From: Siphonodentalium dalli
Taxonomy: Eukaryota > Mollusca > Scaphopoda > Gadilida > Siphonodentaliidae
Assembly (NCBI GenBank): GCA_032622095.1
Contig: CP136061.1
Coordinates: 50,479,762-50,543,761, forward strand
DNA length: 64,000 bases
Direction: 5' to 3'
The translations under genes were made by a program, and so were the position numbers. Positions 1-12,300 of this stretch are shown here, in pieces. Numbering within the stretch: the first letter of the stretch is position 1; each line of letters opens with the position of its first letter. A model generated the notes under the pieces. It was not told where the DNA came from. It saw nothing but the letters and a program-made list of their open reading frames with translations, and ran no database searches.

Positions 1-509
1 TAATAATGATTAGATGTAGAAGAAATAGTATATAGGTATGGGTTAGTATGATTAGATGTAGAAGAAATCATATATAGGTATGGGTTAGTATGATTAGATG
101 TAGAAGAAATCATATATAGGTATGGGTTAGTATGATTAGATGTAGAAGAAATCATATATAGGTATGGGTTAGTATGATTAGATGTAGAAGAAATCATATA
201 TAGGTATGGGTTAGTATGATTAGATGTAGAAGAAATCATATATAGGTATGGGTTAGTATGATTAGATGTAGAAGAAATCATATATAGGTATGGGTTAGTA
301 TGATTAGATGTAGAAGAAATCATATATAGGTATGGGTTAGTATGATTAGATGTAGAAGAAACCATATATAGGTATGGGTTAGTATGATTAGATGTAGAAG
401 AAATCATATATAGGTATGGGTTAGTATGATTAGATGTAGAAGAAACCATATATAGGTATGGGTTAGTATGATTAGATGTAGAAGAAATCATATATAGGTA
501 TGGGTTAGT
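1..509 (+). repeat. 42-bp minisatellite, 12 copies
   Basis: Twelve nearly perfect copies of a 42-bp unit (core GATGTAGAAGAAATCATATA) run from the window edge to 509. The array probably continues to the left. Each unit contains one GGGTTAG, but the period is not telomeric. Variants are mostly a single T/C change at one position. Confidence 0.97.
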
Positions 510-595
510 CTTTCATATTAATACCTCTAGAATTCTGATTAAAATTTTGCATCTTTATTACCACTGGAAGTGGAATTGGAAAAGTGGAATACCAT

Positions 596-1030
596 ACTCG
601 TATTTTTATTCGTGCAGTACTATTTTTCACTCAGTTTTGAATTCACGCACTTTAAATTTGCGCATCTATCTATAACTAACTCAGACTGTATGGTCATGCA
701 CTGTGTCACTCCAGAGTGGTGAATATGGGGGGCATTCTTTGTGCACATGCAATCTAGGATATGTGTATTTCTTACGAGCATTTCAACATCATCAACATGA
801 CAATGATTTGTACATGGCTTGGCATTGAGCAATGGTTTGACATTGGTTGACCAAGCATAATTGCCTATTAAGTGTCCATCCTTTCGTAACACATCAACAT
901 AACCCTCGATCGTGTATTCCTTGTGGTTAATTAGTATAAACTCAGGATTCATACTATTTTTGGCTCATTTTTAAATTCACGCAACGACGGGTGAGCGAAA
1001 AAATAGTACTGTGCGAATTTAAATATGAGT
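596..1030. mobile_element. Terminal inverted repeat element
   Basis: Ends of about 38 bp (ACTC.TATTT..GTACTATTTTT) are inverted copies at 596-635 and 992-1030, about 80% alike. A third, direct copy of the motif lies at 948-983. A 110-codon open frame lies inside (952-620, minus) but resembles nothing I know. Probably a non-autonomous DNA transposon. Confidence 0.65.
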
Positions 1031-1044
1031 AAGGTATACGCACC

Positions 1045-1551
1045 GGAATCAACAGCAGGGTAAGTAATTTAGATTCTCATCACTCTCTCAGTATCATGGA
1101 CATGTTATGTAATGGTATTTTCCTTAGACAATATATTTCCAATTGCATAAGAAGGCGAGATGTGTTGGCTCATTGCTGTTTTCGAGAAATATAAAACGAA
1201 AGTATAAAACTCACATGTAAATAATGCAGTCTTCCACTTTCCAGCATACCGCCATACACTAACATGCTACAGAAGCAGATTTTAAATACGCATAGAACCG
1301 TAAGAGCGGCAGAAAATGCAACATGAACACAATGTACATAAATATCAGTTATTATCTGTGAAGATACACATTGAAGTGGAAGACGGCTTCATTTACATGT
1401 GAGTTTTATACGATAACAGCAAATGAGTGGATACAACTTGTCTGCTGTATGTAATTGGACATATATCGTCTCAGGAAAAAACATTATATAACATATCCAT
1501 GATACGGAGAGAGTAATCAGAAGCCAAAACACTTGTCCTGGTGTTGATTCT
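1045..1551. mobile_element. Foldback (long imperfect palindrome)
   Basis: Two arms of about 200 bp are inverted copies: GAATCAACA..TATCATGGA..CATGTTAT at the left and its complement ending TGTTGATTC at 1550. Spacing and mismatches suggest an old element. It abuts the previous one. Confidence 0.75.
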
Positions 1552-3124
1552 GAAGCGGATATTCCACTTGTCTAATTCCTCTTCCAGTTATCGAATGTAC
1601 ACATTGATTACAGGAGCCCCCCAACCAGTGATTGGTTGGTATCAAACCATGCTTTATTTCACTGACCTGTGAACCTTTATCAACATCCAAGATACAAACA
1701 TCCTTTTCCGGACATTACAAACCCAGAATTTTGATAAATACAATGGCACAGTTTTTTTATCAGGGCCATATTTTATATGAGTTCAATGCATCTTTCTGGG
1801 ACATTTAATGCTCATAGAAAAGTAGTTCAGGTATTTTTCAACCTATTTCGAAACCTGGAACAATTCACAAGCGAATATTATAAGGCTATATTGGAGATCA
1901 AACCGCCATGTGGCTTTAAATGTATTTACATTATGTTTTATCTTCTCCAGATGCAATATATCATTTTAGTCTGCAATAACGATATATATGTAAACTTTAA
2001 TATGTAGAGCTAAAAAAATACACATTCCATTTTCAAAGCTATTTCGTATTTCATGTAACAAGTTCTAAGAGTGTAGAAAATGGTATCCATCCTTCTATTC
2101 GGTGGGACATTAAAAGTTTTATCAGAGATCATCCTTCATAGCCCTTGTGGCCGAATCTTACAGTCCCCTTTCCCAATGCCAAAAGTACCCCATTTCCCCT
2201 CCCCAATTTCTAATTTAAAATTTCCCACAATTTACCAGTATGCGGATCCTCAATTTACTTCAAATTTTGTCTATTGGAAGTGATTAGTTAGTTGATGTGC
2301 TAGTATAGTACACATCGCTTGACAAATTGGTTTTAATATTTTACTAACAGTTGTTGTTGTAGCTATGGCAACATAACCTGTTCAAAAAATGCCAATTTGA
2401 CCACAGTTTGTTAAGTTTTTCCCCCAATGGCAGGGGCTTTCCCAATTATGGTAGGATAATCCCTCTTAAATGTTATATACTAAATGGAATCTGCCAGTCA
2501 GTTAAAAAGTGTACCTATGAATTCATAACTCAATATAACATATATTTTTACACAATTAATTTATACAGACAATGAGTTATTGGGGATGGCATAACCTGTA
2601 AAGGCTGTCTTCCTGCCGTCCCCAAGGTGATAAAATGACAGGTAAATATAACTACTGAAGGAGCCCTATTTATTGAGGAAAATGTATAGATAATAAGTTC
2701 AACTTTATATGTTCATTTGTTAAACGTATTATCTGAACATTTCCTATGGGATAACTACTCATCAATGATGCTTTAGTATAGAAAGGGTTAATATTCCCCA
2801 CTTCCACCCGAAAACATTGTAAATGAGAAACAACGAGAAAAATACAAGTATGAGACACATCAGATAACTAGAAAGTGGTTAAAACAAATGAATAAGAGTG
2901 ATTAAAAATATTAGTTCAACGAGGTGAGTCAATATGATCTGAAATGGAGATTCGTAAATATAACATAAATTTAGTGAAATGTTAAAATGATGATAACGAT
3001 GACAACCCATTCAGAAGGGAATGTTGATGACTTCAAGATATTAACATAAACTGAATATTAAATACAAAATAAAGCTGTAACAGAAATTCTATAGAAAAAC
3101 ATGAGCAACAAATTATTAAGAAGA
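1552..3124. other. Unassigned flanking sequence
   Basis: AT-rich and without a supported gene. Short open frames here show no known motif. A fragment near 2640-2793 ending GTATAGAAAGGGTTAA resembles the end of the TTAA repeat seen at 55335-55615. Confidence 0.5.
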
Positions 3125-3440
3125 CTAACCCTTTCATGGTGGGAGCTGCGCTGGTGCAGCATTAAATATCCTGTGACATTCTCTTATATATGCGAGTCTC
3201 CCATAGACTGTAGATTCCTGAAATTTTGCGAAAACCTTGTGCCAATGCATTCTCTTATATATGCGAGTCTCCCATAGGGAGCCTCACATATATAAGAGAA
3301 TGCTTTTGCCTAAAAATATTTACCCCTTAACCTTGTAAGCATGTGCATTCTCTTGGGAGACATATGGGAGACTCGCTTATATAAGAGAATGTACTGGCAC
3401 ATGATCTTTAATGCTGCAGCTCCCGTCATGAAAGGGTTAA
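3125..3440. mobile_element. TTAA hairpin MITE, type 1
   Basis: Ends CCCTTTCATG and CATGAAAGGG with flanking (T)TAA. Internal hairpins are built on GCATTCTCTTATATATGCGAG and its complement. One hairpin is intact (about 3247-3305) and the others are partly lost. Piggybac-like by target sequence. Confidence 0.85.
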
Positions 3441-3915
3441 AAAGCTATGTGTGCAGATTGAAGTTTGCTGTTTTACAATCTAAACTTCTCTATTTATGGC
3501 CATTTTGCAATAGAAAATATCATATAAAATATATTGTGACAACCTGAAAACTGCCTCCATACAAACGATAATAGCGAGGTTCAGTTAAATGTGACCTGTG
3601 TTACTGTGATATTACTTTTAGAGATGCATCTGTTCCAACATAGCCTAGACTACTATAGTTCCAAAATAAATAAATGTAAATCATCTAAGACTATGTAATT
3701 GCAAATGAGTTAATAGGCAGGAAATCAAAGGCAATAATTCCAACCAACATTGCTCAACATGATCTTTCAAATGCCTTAGGTAACTTTTTTTTGCGACAAG
3801 ATTTCGGAGCTTCGGAGTCAGCTTGATGCATTGAACGCACAGCTGGAATTCAGAACTTCCAATGGAACATCATTATTCAAATTCAAAATTTAAATTCAAA
3901 AGGAGGTTATAAATT

Positions 3916-4258
3916 TCTCAGAGTGTGTCAAAAATCTCGGAGTACATCTCAACGGAACTCTCTCCATGAAACAAACACATCAACAATCAGTGCCAGTCTA
4001 TTTTCTTTGAACTTAGGCACCTTGGTCAAACACGTCGCTACCTTACTGTCGATGCAGCAAAGAAATTGGCTGTATCATCAGCCAATTGATAACTTTATTA
4101 CCGTGTTGTTCCACCTCCACTAAGATCACACAAACTCTTGTTCGTCCAACATCAGCTGTCCGATGACTCACCCCAGATTTGTTGTGTATTTCATGTGCTT
4201 ATGTATATTTTCATGTAAAGTGCTTTGGGCCCGTCCTGGGGATATATTTATTTAAAAG
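3916..4258 (+). pseudogene. CR1/Jockey-like reverse transcriptase remnant
   Basis: The plus strand reads SECVKNLGVHLNGTLSMKQ and then, after a frameshift, FELRHLGQTRRYLTVDAAKK. This is the segment after the catalytic centre of CR1-like reverse transcriptases (VKNLGV..LR.I.RYL..DAAK). Stops and a frameshift are present. The 3' part ends AAAGTGCTTTGGGCCC, typical of such tails. Confidence 0.8.
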
Positions 4259-4285
4259 CTACATGATTTAGTGGCAGGAAGACTA

Positions 4286-4711
4286 GACAGTGAAAATTCT
4301 GAGTTTAGTGTGCCTGTCATTTGCAGAATGAGGTCCCCAGAGGGTGAATTTAGTGACTATATCCAGCATAGTGGGCTAGCATCACCTCATTTTGCTTAGG
4401 AAAGTTTCTTTATTATCAAATTTCTATAGAAACTTCTTCACATAGATTCTATTTCTTTTTTAGTTTAGATTCTCTATATCCCCAAATTGGCAGACGGAAT
4501 ATTGCATAATCAAGGTTCCCAATGGGTGTACATCCCAATATTCACCATTTGGCAACTTCAATCTGAGTCCATGTCTCCCAAAGCAGATGAGGCCCTCAGA
4601 AGGTGAATTTGAAGATGCTAGCCTGCTATGGGGGATAGTGTCACTAAATTCACCCTCTGGGGACCTCATTCTGCAAATGACAGTCACACTAAACTCAGGC
4701 TTGGACAGTGA
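4286..4711. mobile_element. Double-hairpin element, long form
   Basis: Element 4294-4703, flanked by a perfect 8-bp duplication GACAGTGA (4286-4293, 4704-4711). It contains two copies of the GCAGAATGAGG..CAGAGGGTGAATTT hairpin arm set, separated by a spacer with TTCCCAATGGGTGTACAT. The left end is eroded relative to the CAAGCCTG end of other copies. Confidence 0.88.
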
Positions 4712-4980
4712 AGTCATACAGTGATCGTGTAGCAAGAATGTATAATCCAATGACAAAACTGGCTCAGGCTCCGGCATAAATCAATGGAATGACCACCATT
4801 TGAACTTATGCTCTAAATTGGTCATAAATGAACAAACAAGAATTTTGGCAGAATGTAAATTTTCATGTATGAAGCAGCATTATTCAGAATCTATTTGCTG
4901 CCATTTAACCACAATATTTTCTTTCTTCAACAGATCTTCTTGCAGATGAGACTGACCCTGACACAATAGCAAAACCACTG

Positions 4981-5100
4981 TTGGTTTGAAATCGTACATG
5001 GATGCCACTCTGTGCGGCCATTTGGCGACATTGTCTTTGTAACGTGGGTCCTCGTCATGATATCATAACTGGTTCACGCTGTTGAATGCCAATGGAAGCA
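4981..5100 (-). pseudogene. Broken duplicate of ARFGEF3-like last exon
   Basis: About 120 bp resembles the 3' part of exon 28 (compare 6115-6235). The minus-strand reading gives ..AFNSVNQL, a TGA stop, then DEDPRYKDNVAKW and MYDFKP. It has an in-frame stop and no stop at the normal place, and similarity ends sharply at 5100. It lies about 1 kb downstream of the real last exon between two transposons. It is a dead partial duplication. Confidence 0.88.
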
Positions 5101-5184
5101 GGTGGGAATCCGACTCATAACATCTACACACCATTCTAACAACCACATCACTACCATTGATGAATCAATATAAGACATGTATGT

Positions 5185-5713
5185 AAGCCTGGATATAGTG
5201 TGTCTGTCATTTGCAGAATGAGCTCCCCAGAGGGTGAATTTAGTGATGGTATCCGACATAGCGGGCTAGCATCAGCAATTTCACCCTCTGGGGACCTCAT
5301 TCTGCTTAGGCCTCAACCATGGGAGACCTAGGATCAGATTAAAGTTTCCCGGTTGGGTGATATTCACCCATTAGTCACCTCGATTATGCATTTTATCATC
5401 TGCAAATTAGGGGATATAGAAACTGAATAGAGAGGAAAAAGTAACTGAACACAATGTTAGTTTGAACATTTTCCATTCTGTTCAATTTCTTTATGCCCTA
5501 TTTTGCAGAAGATAACATGCACAATCAAGATGAATAATGGATGAACATCAACTTCAATTTGATCCTGGGTCTCCCATAGCAGTTGAGGCCTCAGCAGAAT
5601 GATGTCCCCAGAGGGTGAATTTGGTGATGCTAGCCCACCGTGTGGGATAGCATCACTGAATCAACCCTCTGGGGACATCATTCTGCAAATGTCAGACGCA
5701 CTATATCCAGGAT
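5185..5713. mobile_element. Double-hairpin element, long form
   Basis: Ends AAGCCTGGATATAGTG and CACTATATCCAGG. Two inverted-copy hairpins with the AGAGGGTGAATTT arms lie around a unique spacer. Flanks CATGTATG and CATGCATG could be a diverged 8-bp duplication. Confidence 0.85.
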
Positions 5714-6109
5714 TGCATGCATGATTAACATAAAATGGACTGACCCTCCGATAACTGGTCTGAGAACTCACTGATGGCGGATTAATTGATTCCCATTGAT
5801 TCATTTAGAGGGATTTTCAGCTAATATGTTTAAAAAATCAGCCTTTGTTGAACTAACCTACATAATAGATAAATAATTTAAACTTTGTGAACTGTTTCTC
5901 TGCCTGTCGTTGGCATATATTATGTGAGCATCCCAGCAAATGAAGAATGGATCATTCCAATGTTTTCTTTTGAAACAGAATGGGAGAATCCATTGTGATC
6001 GAAGGGTTAAACATAGCACTTCACATTGTAGATATATATTGCGACTGATGACCTTACACAGGTCTGATAACCTTACTGTGACCTCATGGCCTTACTGTGA
6101 CCTTTTCAC
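5714..6109 (-). other. 3' UTR and downstream flank of the ARFGEF3-like gene
   Basis: Sequence directly after the stop codon. A stretch at 5940-6010 ends GGGAGAATCCA..GAAGGGTTAA, resembling the end of the TTAA repeat at 55335-55615. No canonical poly(A) signal is evident. Confidence 0.5.
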
Positions 6110-6325
6110 TCATTTTGGTTTGAAATCATACATCGACCCTACTCGGTGCAGCCATTTGGCAAGGTTGTCTTTGATCCTTGGGTCCTCAGCATGACATACC
6201 AACTGGTTCACACAGTTGAATGTCATTGGAAGCATGGCCTTGAACTTGTCTTCTGGAAGCAATTGAAGCAGTTGGAGTATCGTGCAGATCAACTCACTCC
6301 ATGACTTAACGTGGGCCTCACTGTC
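6110..6325 (-). CDS. ARFGEF3: ARFGEF3-like exon 28 (last, with stop)
   Basis: A 216-nt coding part (acceptor TCTTTCCAG) encoding [31 protein letters not shown] and [14 protein letters not shown], ending TGA. It matches the C-terminus of BIG3 (RDAEAQIQAW..WLGRVGRVYDI). The 3' UTR extends leftward, with no clear poly(A) signal seen. Confidence 0.97.
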   Translation of the reverse strand, partial: DSEAHVKSWSELICTILQLLQLLPEDKFKAMLPMTFNCVNQLVCHAEDPRIKDNLAKWLHRVGSMYDFKPK

Positions 6326-9300
6326 CTGGAAAGATAGAAATGCAACGGTCATAATTAAACCATGAATTATCGCGTGGATAGCTGTCCTGAAAAAATAGGT
6401 ATTCAACCCTCTATATAAAGTCATGAATACTATTTTGGAAGACAGTTTAATAACAAATTTCTGAACTGTGTCATCCATTAGACCAACGTACATAGTTAAC
6501 GGCAGCCGGCTTATCAAATCTAATTTAGTGGACAAGGTTAAAAAAAATCATATAGAATTGCAACGAATTTGAGATCCATTTTATCACATAATGACATTTT
6601 AGCAAGGAAAAACCATCTCGAAAATGGTTGGGTAAATACAAATTAATATTGATTTCCTTATCACAACCAAAAGAGGAAGTAAAGACAACTTCAAGAAAAA
6701 ATATAGTTCCATTTTAAATGTGTCTTAAAATGTTGACAAAATTGTTCAACCACCCTTATTCCCCATGTTTATCTCACAGTCTACACTAAATAACCCACCA
6801 CAAATCGAATATCATAATTATATTCTAATTAACATAATAATAAAGCTCCAGCATTGATATGGATATCATAGCATTAAGAACTTATGCCACTGTGCATGCT
6901 GATAATACATGTGTGTCTTACTAAAAAATTTGAGGCTGGATTTAGGGGCTAATTACGTGATAAAAATGCATCGATTATTATTAATTTATTGCCTTCATGA
7001 TGCATCGATTATTATTAATTTACTGCCTTCATGACGCATCGATTATTATTAATTTATTGCCTTCATGATGCATCGATTATTATTAATTTATTACCTTCAT
7101 GATGCATCGATTATTATTAATTTATTACCTTCATGATGCATCGATTATTATTAATTTATTACCTTCATGATGCATCGATTATTATTAATTTATTACCTTC
7201 ATGATGCATCGATTATTATTAATTTATTACCTACATGATGCATCGATTATTATTAATTTATTACCTTCATGATGCATCGATTATTATTAATTTACTGCCT
7301 TCATGATGCATCGATTATTATTAATTTATTGCCTTCATGATGCATCGATTATTATTAATTTATTACCTTCATGATGCATCGATTATTATTAATTTATTGC
7401 CTTCATGATGCATCAATTATTATTAATTTATTACCTTCATGATGCATTGATTATTATTAATTTATTGCCTTCATGATGCATCGATTATTATTAATTTATT
7501 GCCTTCATGATGCATCGATTATTATTAATTTATTACCTTCATGATGCATCGATTATTATTAATTTATTACCTTCATGATGCATCGATTATTATTAATTTA
7601 TTGCCTTCATGATGCATCGATTATTATTAATTTATTACCTTCATGATGCATTGATTATTATTAATTTATTGCCTTCATGATGCATCGATTATTATTAATT
7701 TATTGCCTTCATGATGCATCGATTATTATTAATTTATTACCTTCATGATGCATCGATTATTATTAATTTATTACCTTCATGATGCATCGATTATTATTAA
7801 TTTATTGCCTTCATGATGCATCGATTATTATTAATTTATTACCTTCATGATGCATTGATTATTATTAATTTATTGCCTTCATGATGGATCGATTATTATT
7901 AATTTATTGCCTTCATGATGCATCGATTATTATTAATTTATTACCTTCATGATGCATCGATTATTATTAATTTATTACCTTCATGATGCATCGATTATTA
8001 TTAATTTATTGCCTTCATGATGCATCGATTATTATTAATTTATTGCCTTCATGATGCATCGATTATTATTAATTTATTACATTCATGATGCATCGATTAT
8101 TATTAATATTACCTTCATGACGCATCGATTATTATTAATTTATTGCCTTCATGATGCATCGATTATTATTAATTTACTGCCTTCATGATGCATCGATTAT
8201 TATTAATTTATTACCTTCATGATGCATCGATTATTATTAATTTATTACCTTCATGATGCATCGATTATTATTAATTTACTGCCTTCATGATGCATCGATT
8301 ATTATTAATTTACTGCCTTCATGATGCATCGATTATTATTAATTTATTATCTTCATGATGCATCGATTATTATTAATTTATTACCTTCATGATGCATCGA
8401 TTATTATTAATTTATTGCCTTCATGATGCATCGATTATTATTAATTTATTACCTTCATGATGCATCGATTATTATTAATTTATTACCTTCATGATGGAAG
8501 ATTTCTGTTGCTTTGTGATCTCCTCGTCCACAATCGGAGCTTTCCCTCTGTTTAATATTTCCTTCCGTTGTTTTGTCATTTTCACGAAGCTTGGCATACA
8601 GTGTTGTTGTTTGCGCCGTTTATACTGAGTCATCAGCGTTTTAATGAAGTTATCGCTCGCCAGGGTGTACACCTTCCCCTCCTGATCGTACTTGGCTTCT
8701 CGTTTACTCTTGCTGTGTACCGGTGAATCACACGGAGTGCTGGGAAATGACTCATTATCAGAGCTCTCAGACTCCGACATCTGACCTAAATACAAATATA
8801 AACGAGGATATAATTGTTAGCCTACTCCTTATCTGGCCACCCTGGTTCTGTCATATTCCAGCCCACAAATAGTGTGTCTTCATTTGCAGAATGAGGTCCA
8901 CAGTGGGCTAGCATCACCTAATTCACCTTCTGGGGAACTCATTCTACTTAGGCCTCATCTTCTGGAAAGTATCTATAGTCTCAAATTAACATTATTTGCA
9001 GACTTAAATCTGATCCTAGGTCTTCCACAGCAGTTGAGACCTAAGCAGAATGAGGTTCCCAGAGGGTGAATTTGATGATGCTAGCCTGCCGTGCGGGATA
9101 TTGTCACTAAATTCACCCTCTGGGGACCACATTCTGCAAATGACAGACACATTATTTGCAGGTTCTGTTATGTTCCAGTCCACAATTTAATGCTGTCACT
9201 TGAATGTCGCAACAACAAGATGTCACCTCGCAATCCCACATGGCATACTGCCTAGCGTTGGCATATGCAGATAGATTGAATATAAAGGTAACTTTATAAC

Positions 9301-12300
9301 TGAATTTGTTTTGAAAAGTTTTGAGAGATGTCAATGAGATCCAGAAAGTCATGGTTGAAATATCTGCGCAAACGGACAAAAAAATCTAGCTTTCCAAATA
9401 AAGAATAACTCTAAAACCGAAAATGATAACAACAACATTTAAAGGCCCTCGTCATGGTGAACATCCACAACAAATTTCATTGGAATCTGATAGCTATTGG
9501 CTGAGATGTCACATGCCCCAAATTTACTGAGTTTAAGGTCCTTTAAAAATATCGTTGATTTTCTTTTTAAAAATGTTATAGTTATCGAATGAATAACGGC
9601 AGATACATGTAAACTAATCGTCAAATAATACAAACCTTCAACAGTGACAGTTTCCGTTATTGCTGGATACATCGATGACGTTTGATTGACAGGTTTCGAT
9701 TTCTTCGGCAGATGCATGAAATCAGAGACCTCTTCATTCTGAGCCAGCAGAAAAAACAAAGGTTGATCGGACATCCGGTCAGCGCTGCTGGTCCCTTCCT
9801 TATCTACGAGAATATTAATATACGTCTGACATAACTCGTCACCCACTCTCTGTAATAGGTGTATGAACAACTCAATGTTATCTAGAACTCCCTTCTTAGA
9901 ATTTCTAAGGGAGCTTGTAACATCCATATCTTTCGCATCATCAGTATGTCTTTTGCTTCCTTCTGAAGTTTGCCCCATAGACATTTGGCTTTCTTCTGAA
10001 GTTTGCCCCGTAGATGTTTGGCTTTCTTCTGACGTTTGCCCCGTAGAAGTTTGACTTTCCTCTGAAGTTTGACTAGATGATTCACTTGGAGTAGATAATT
10101 TCTTTATAGTTTCTTGCACCTTCTGCAGAGTTATGTTTTCCCATTTGGAGTTTATCTCGACTAGTGTGTGAATATAGAAGGTCATCGCAGCACCTGCTTG
10201 TTTGTAAAGGTTGGTGGCTACATCAGTCCGTGCAACCTTCTGCACCAAGAACTTCATCCCTGGTCGGTTGTCAAAGTCACATGCCAATAGATAAGAAGAA
10301 CGGAGACTATCCAATAGGCTGACGACATTCCTCGTGGATAAATAAGATACCATACCTATGGAAAATACAAGAAAGGATGAAAGTGTTTTATCTTACTGCT
10401 GTGTGATCAAGCTAATTTTTAGAAGCTGAAATGCCTTGTGCACAGAGAGGTAATTGTACATAGAGCTGAACATACTTCAAGGGGATCTTAAAGTTGTGGT
10501 GGTGGCAAATTTGTTTTACCCTGTGCCAATGCATTCTCTTATATATGTGAGTTGACCATAGGTCGCCTCGCATATATAAGAGAATGCATTGGCCTAATAA
10601 TTTTTTACAATTTTAATAATTTGTTCTTGTATTCTTTAACAATTTTATAATTTCACCCATACAGAGCCCCAGACAATCGTGAGCAGACAACACTCTTCTA
10701 TATGCTTCTATATATGTGTGGGGCTCCCTGCGGGGTAATGGTTGTTTTTTTAATTTTATGTCCTAAAAATTTTAAGAAACATTTATTTAAAAAACATGAT
10801 AAAAAATTGTTAGGCCAATGCATTCTCTTATATATGCGAGGCGACCTATGATCGACTCGCATATATAAGAGAATGCATTGGCACAGGGTAAAAAATAATA
10901 ATATAATAATAAATAATATGTGTGCCTCCGGTTTCCGGATGATAACTTTAGATCGTCTCAACTGAATGTAATGACATTTTGTATATGTAATTACTATCAC
11001 AAAATACAGGTCAAGTTTCGGAATTTGGGTTCTGCCTGCCAATTTCACAAGAGTTATGGACCTTTAATGGAATTACCACACACATATTTTGCCAAACCCT
11101 AGAGACGCTCTTGTTAAAAATCATTCACTAAACGATTAGTCTTTTGAGTTGCTATGATTTTTAATTTCTCTATCTGACTCGACTACAACTGATATTGCTC
11201 ACTACTGATATGGGCACCATAAAACAAATTCATATAAAGGAGAGTTAATCCAAGGTATTTTAGTCTGTTATATTCTAAACTGCCACAGGGCAGACTTCTC
11301 TAGACATCATTAGTGAATTTTCCACTACCAGAGTCCAAGACCTCTACTGTAGGCCCGGGATAAGAGCATCCCCCTGCTCATATTATATGGGTGTCACAAA
11401 ACGAAAATAATTTACTATATAAATACCTGGAAGCTTGGAGAAGGAGAAGTTTTTATCTTTGGTATTAGCTAAGGGAGACGTTGGTTGGTCGAAGGACGTC
11501 CCAGCTGCGCCCTGAAGTAGGATATAACCGACCGTCTGTATGAGGAGCTGGTGTGAGAGAAGTCCGATCACTATACTTCTGAATGGTATCCTGAAAAATT
11601 ATCCAGACATTAAAGTTTTCATGACGGGAGCTGCGCTGATGCAGCATTAAAGATCCTGTGCCAGTGCATTCTTTTATATATGCGAGTCTCCAATACAGAG
11701 CATTGCATATATAAGAGAATTCACTGGCTTACAATGTCAATCAAGGTGATTATTGTTAGGCCAATGTATTCTCTTATATATGCAAAGCTCCCTATGGGAG
11801 TCTCGCATATATAAGAAAATGCATTGGTACAGGGTTTTCGCAAAATTTCAGAAAGCTCCAGTCTTGGAATGGTTAAGATATTATAAGCAGATTACAGGCA
11901 CATGAACAATCTGAGCAGATTACAGGCACACAAACAATCTGAGCAGATTACAGGCACACAAACAATCTGAGGATTCATTTGACGGGATGTTCAGCTGAAA
12001 TAATCAACAAACTAGGGCTCCAAAAGACAGGCTTTGAAAGAAAAATTATCCATTCATCAATTTATGCATTCATCAATTTCTTGGTAAAAATAAAAATGAA
12101 AAGCCTCACTCACTTAAAGCTTGTCCAATTTTGAATACATAATTGTTATAGATGTATGGGTGACTCACCTGGCGAGGATATCATCTGGGTTGACACTCTC
12201 TTCACAGTTAGGAGGATACAGGAGGAGGATATAAGATTTATCTTCCTCCATGTCGTAGTGGATAGGATCCATATCACATATCTGACAGTCCAACAGGAAT

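Noticed and set aside
1-509. Telomeric repeat because of GGGTTAG
   Set aside because: The motif occurs once per 42 bp rather than in tandem; not a telomere.
620-952. 110-codon open frame as a host or transposase gene
   Set aside because: It lies inside an inverted-repeat element, shows no domain I recognise and no splice or codon evidence.
3241-3305. Rho-independent terminators or pre-miRNA genes at the many hairpins
   Set aside because: The hairpins are dispersed parts of transposons in an animal genome; there is no single conserved miRNA-like locus. Small-RNA output remains possible and is noted as a finding.
6967-8496. CRISPR-like regular 34-bp repeats
   Set aside because: The units are directly adjacent with no spacers, the genome is eukaryotic and no cas-like gene is present; it is a minisatellite.
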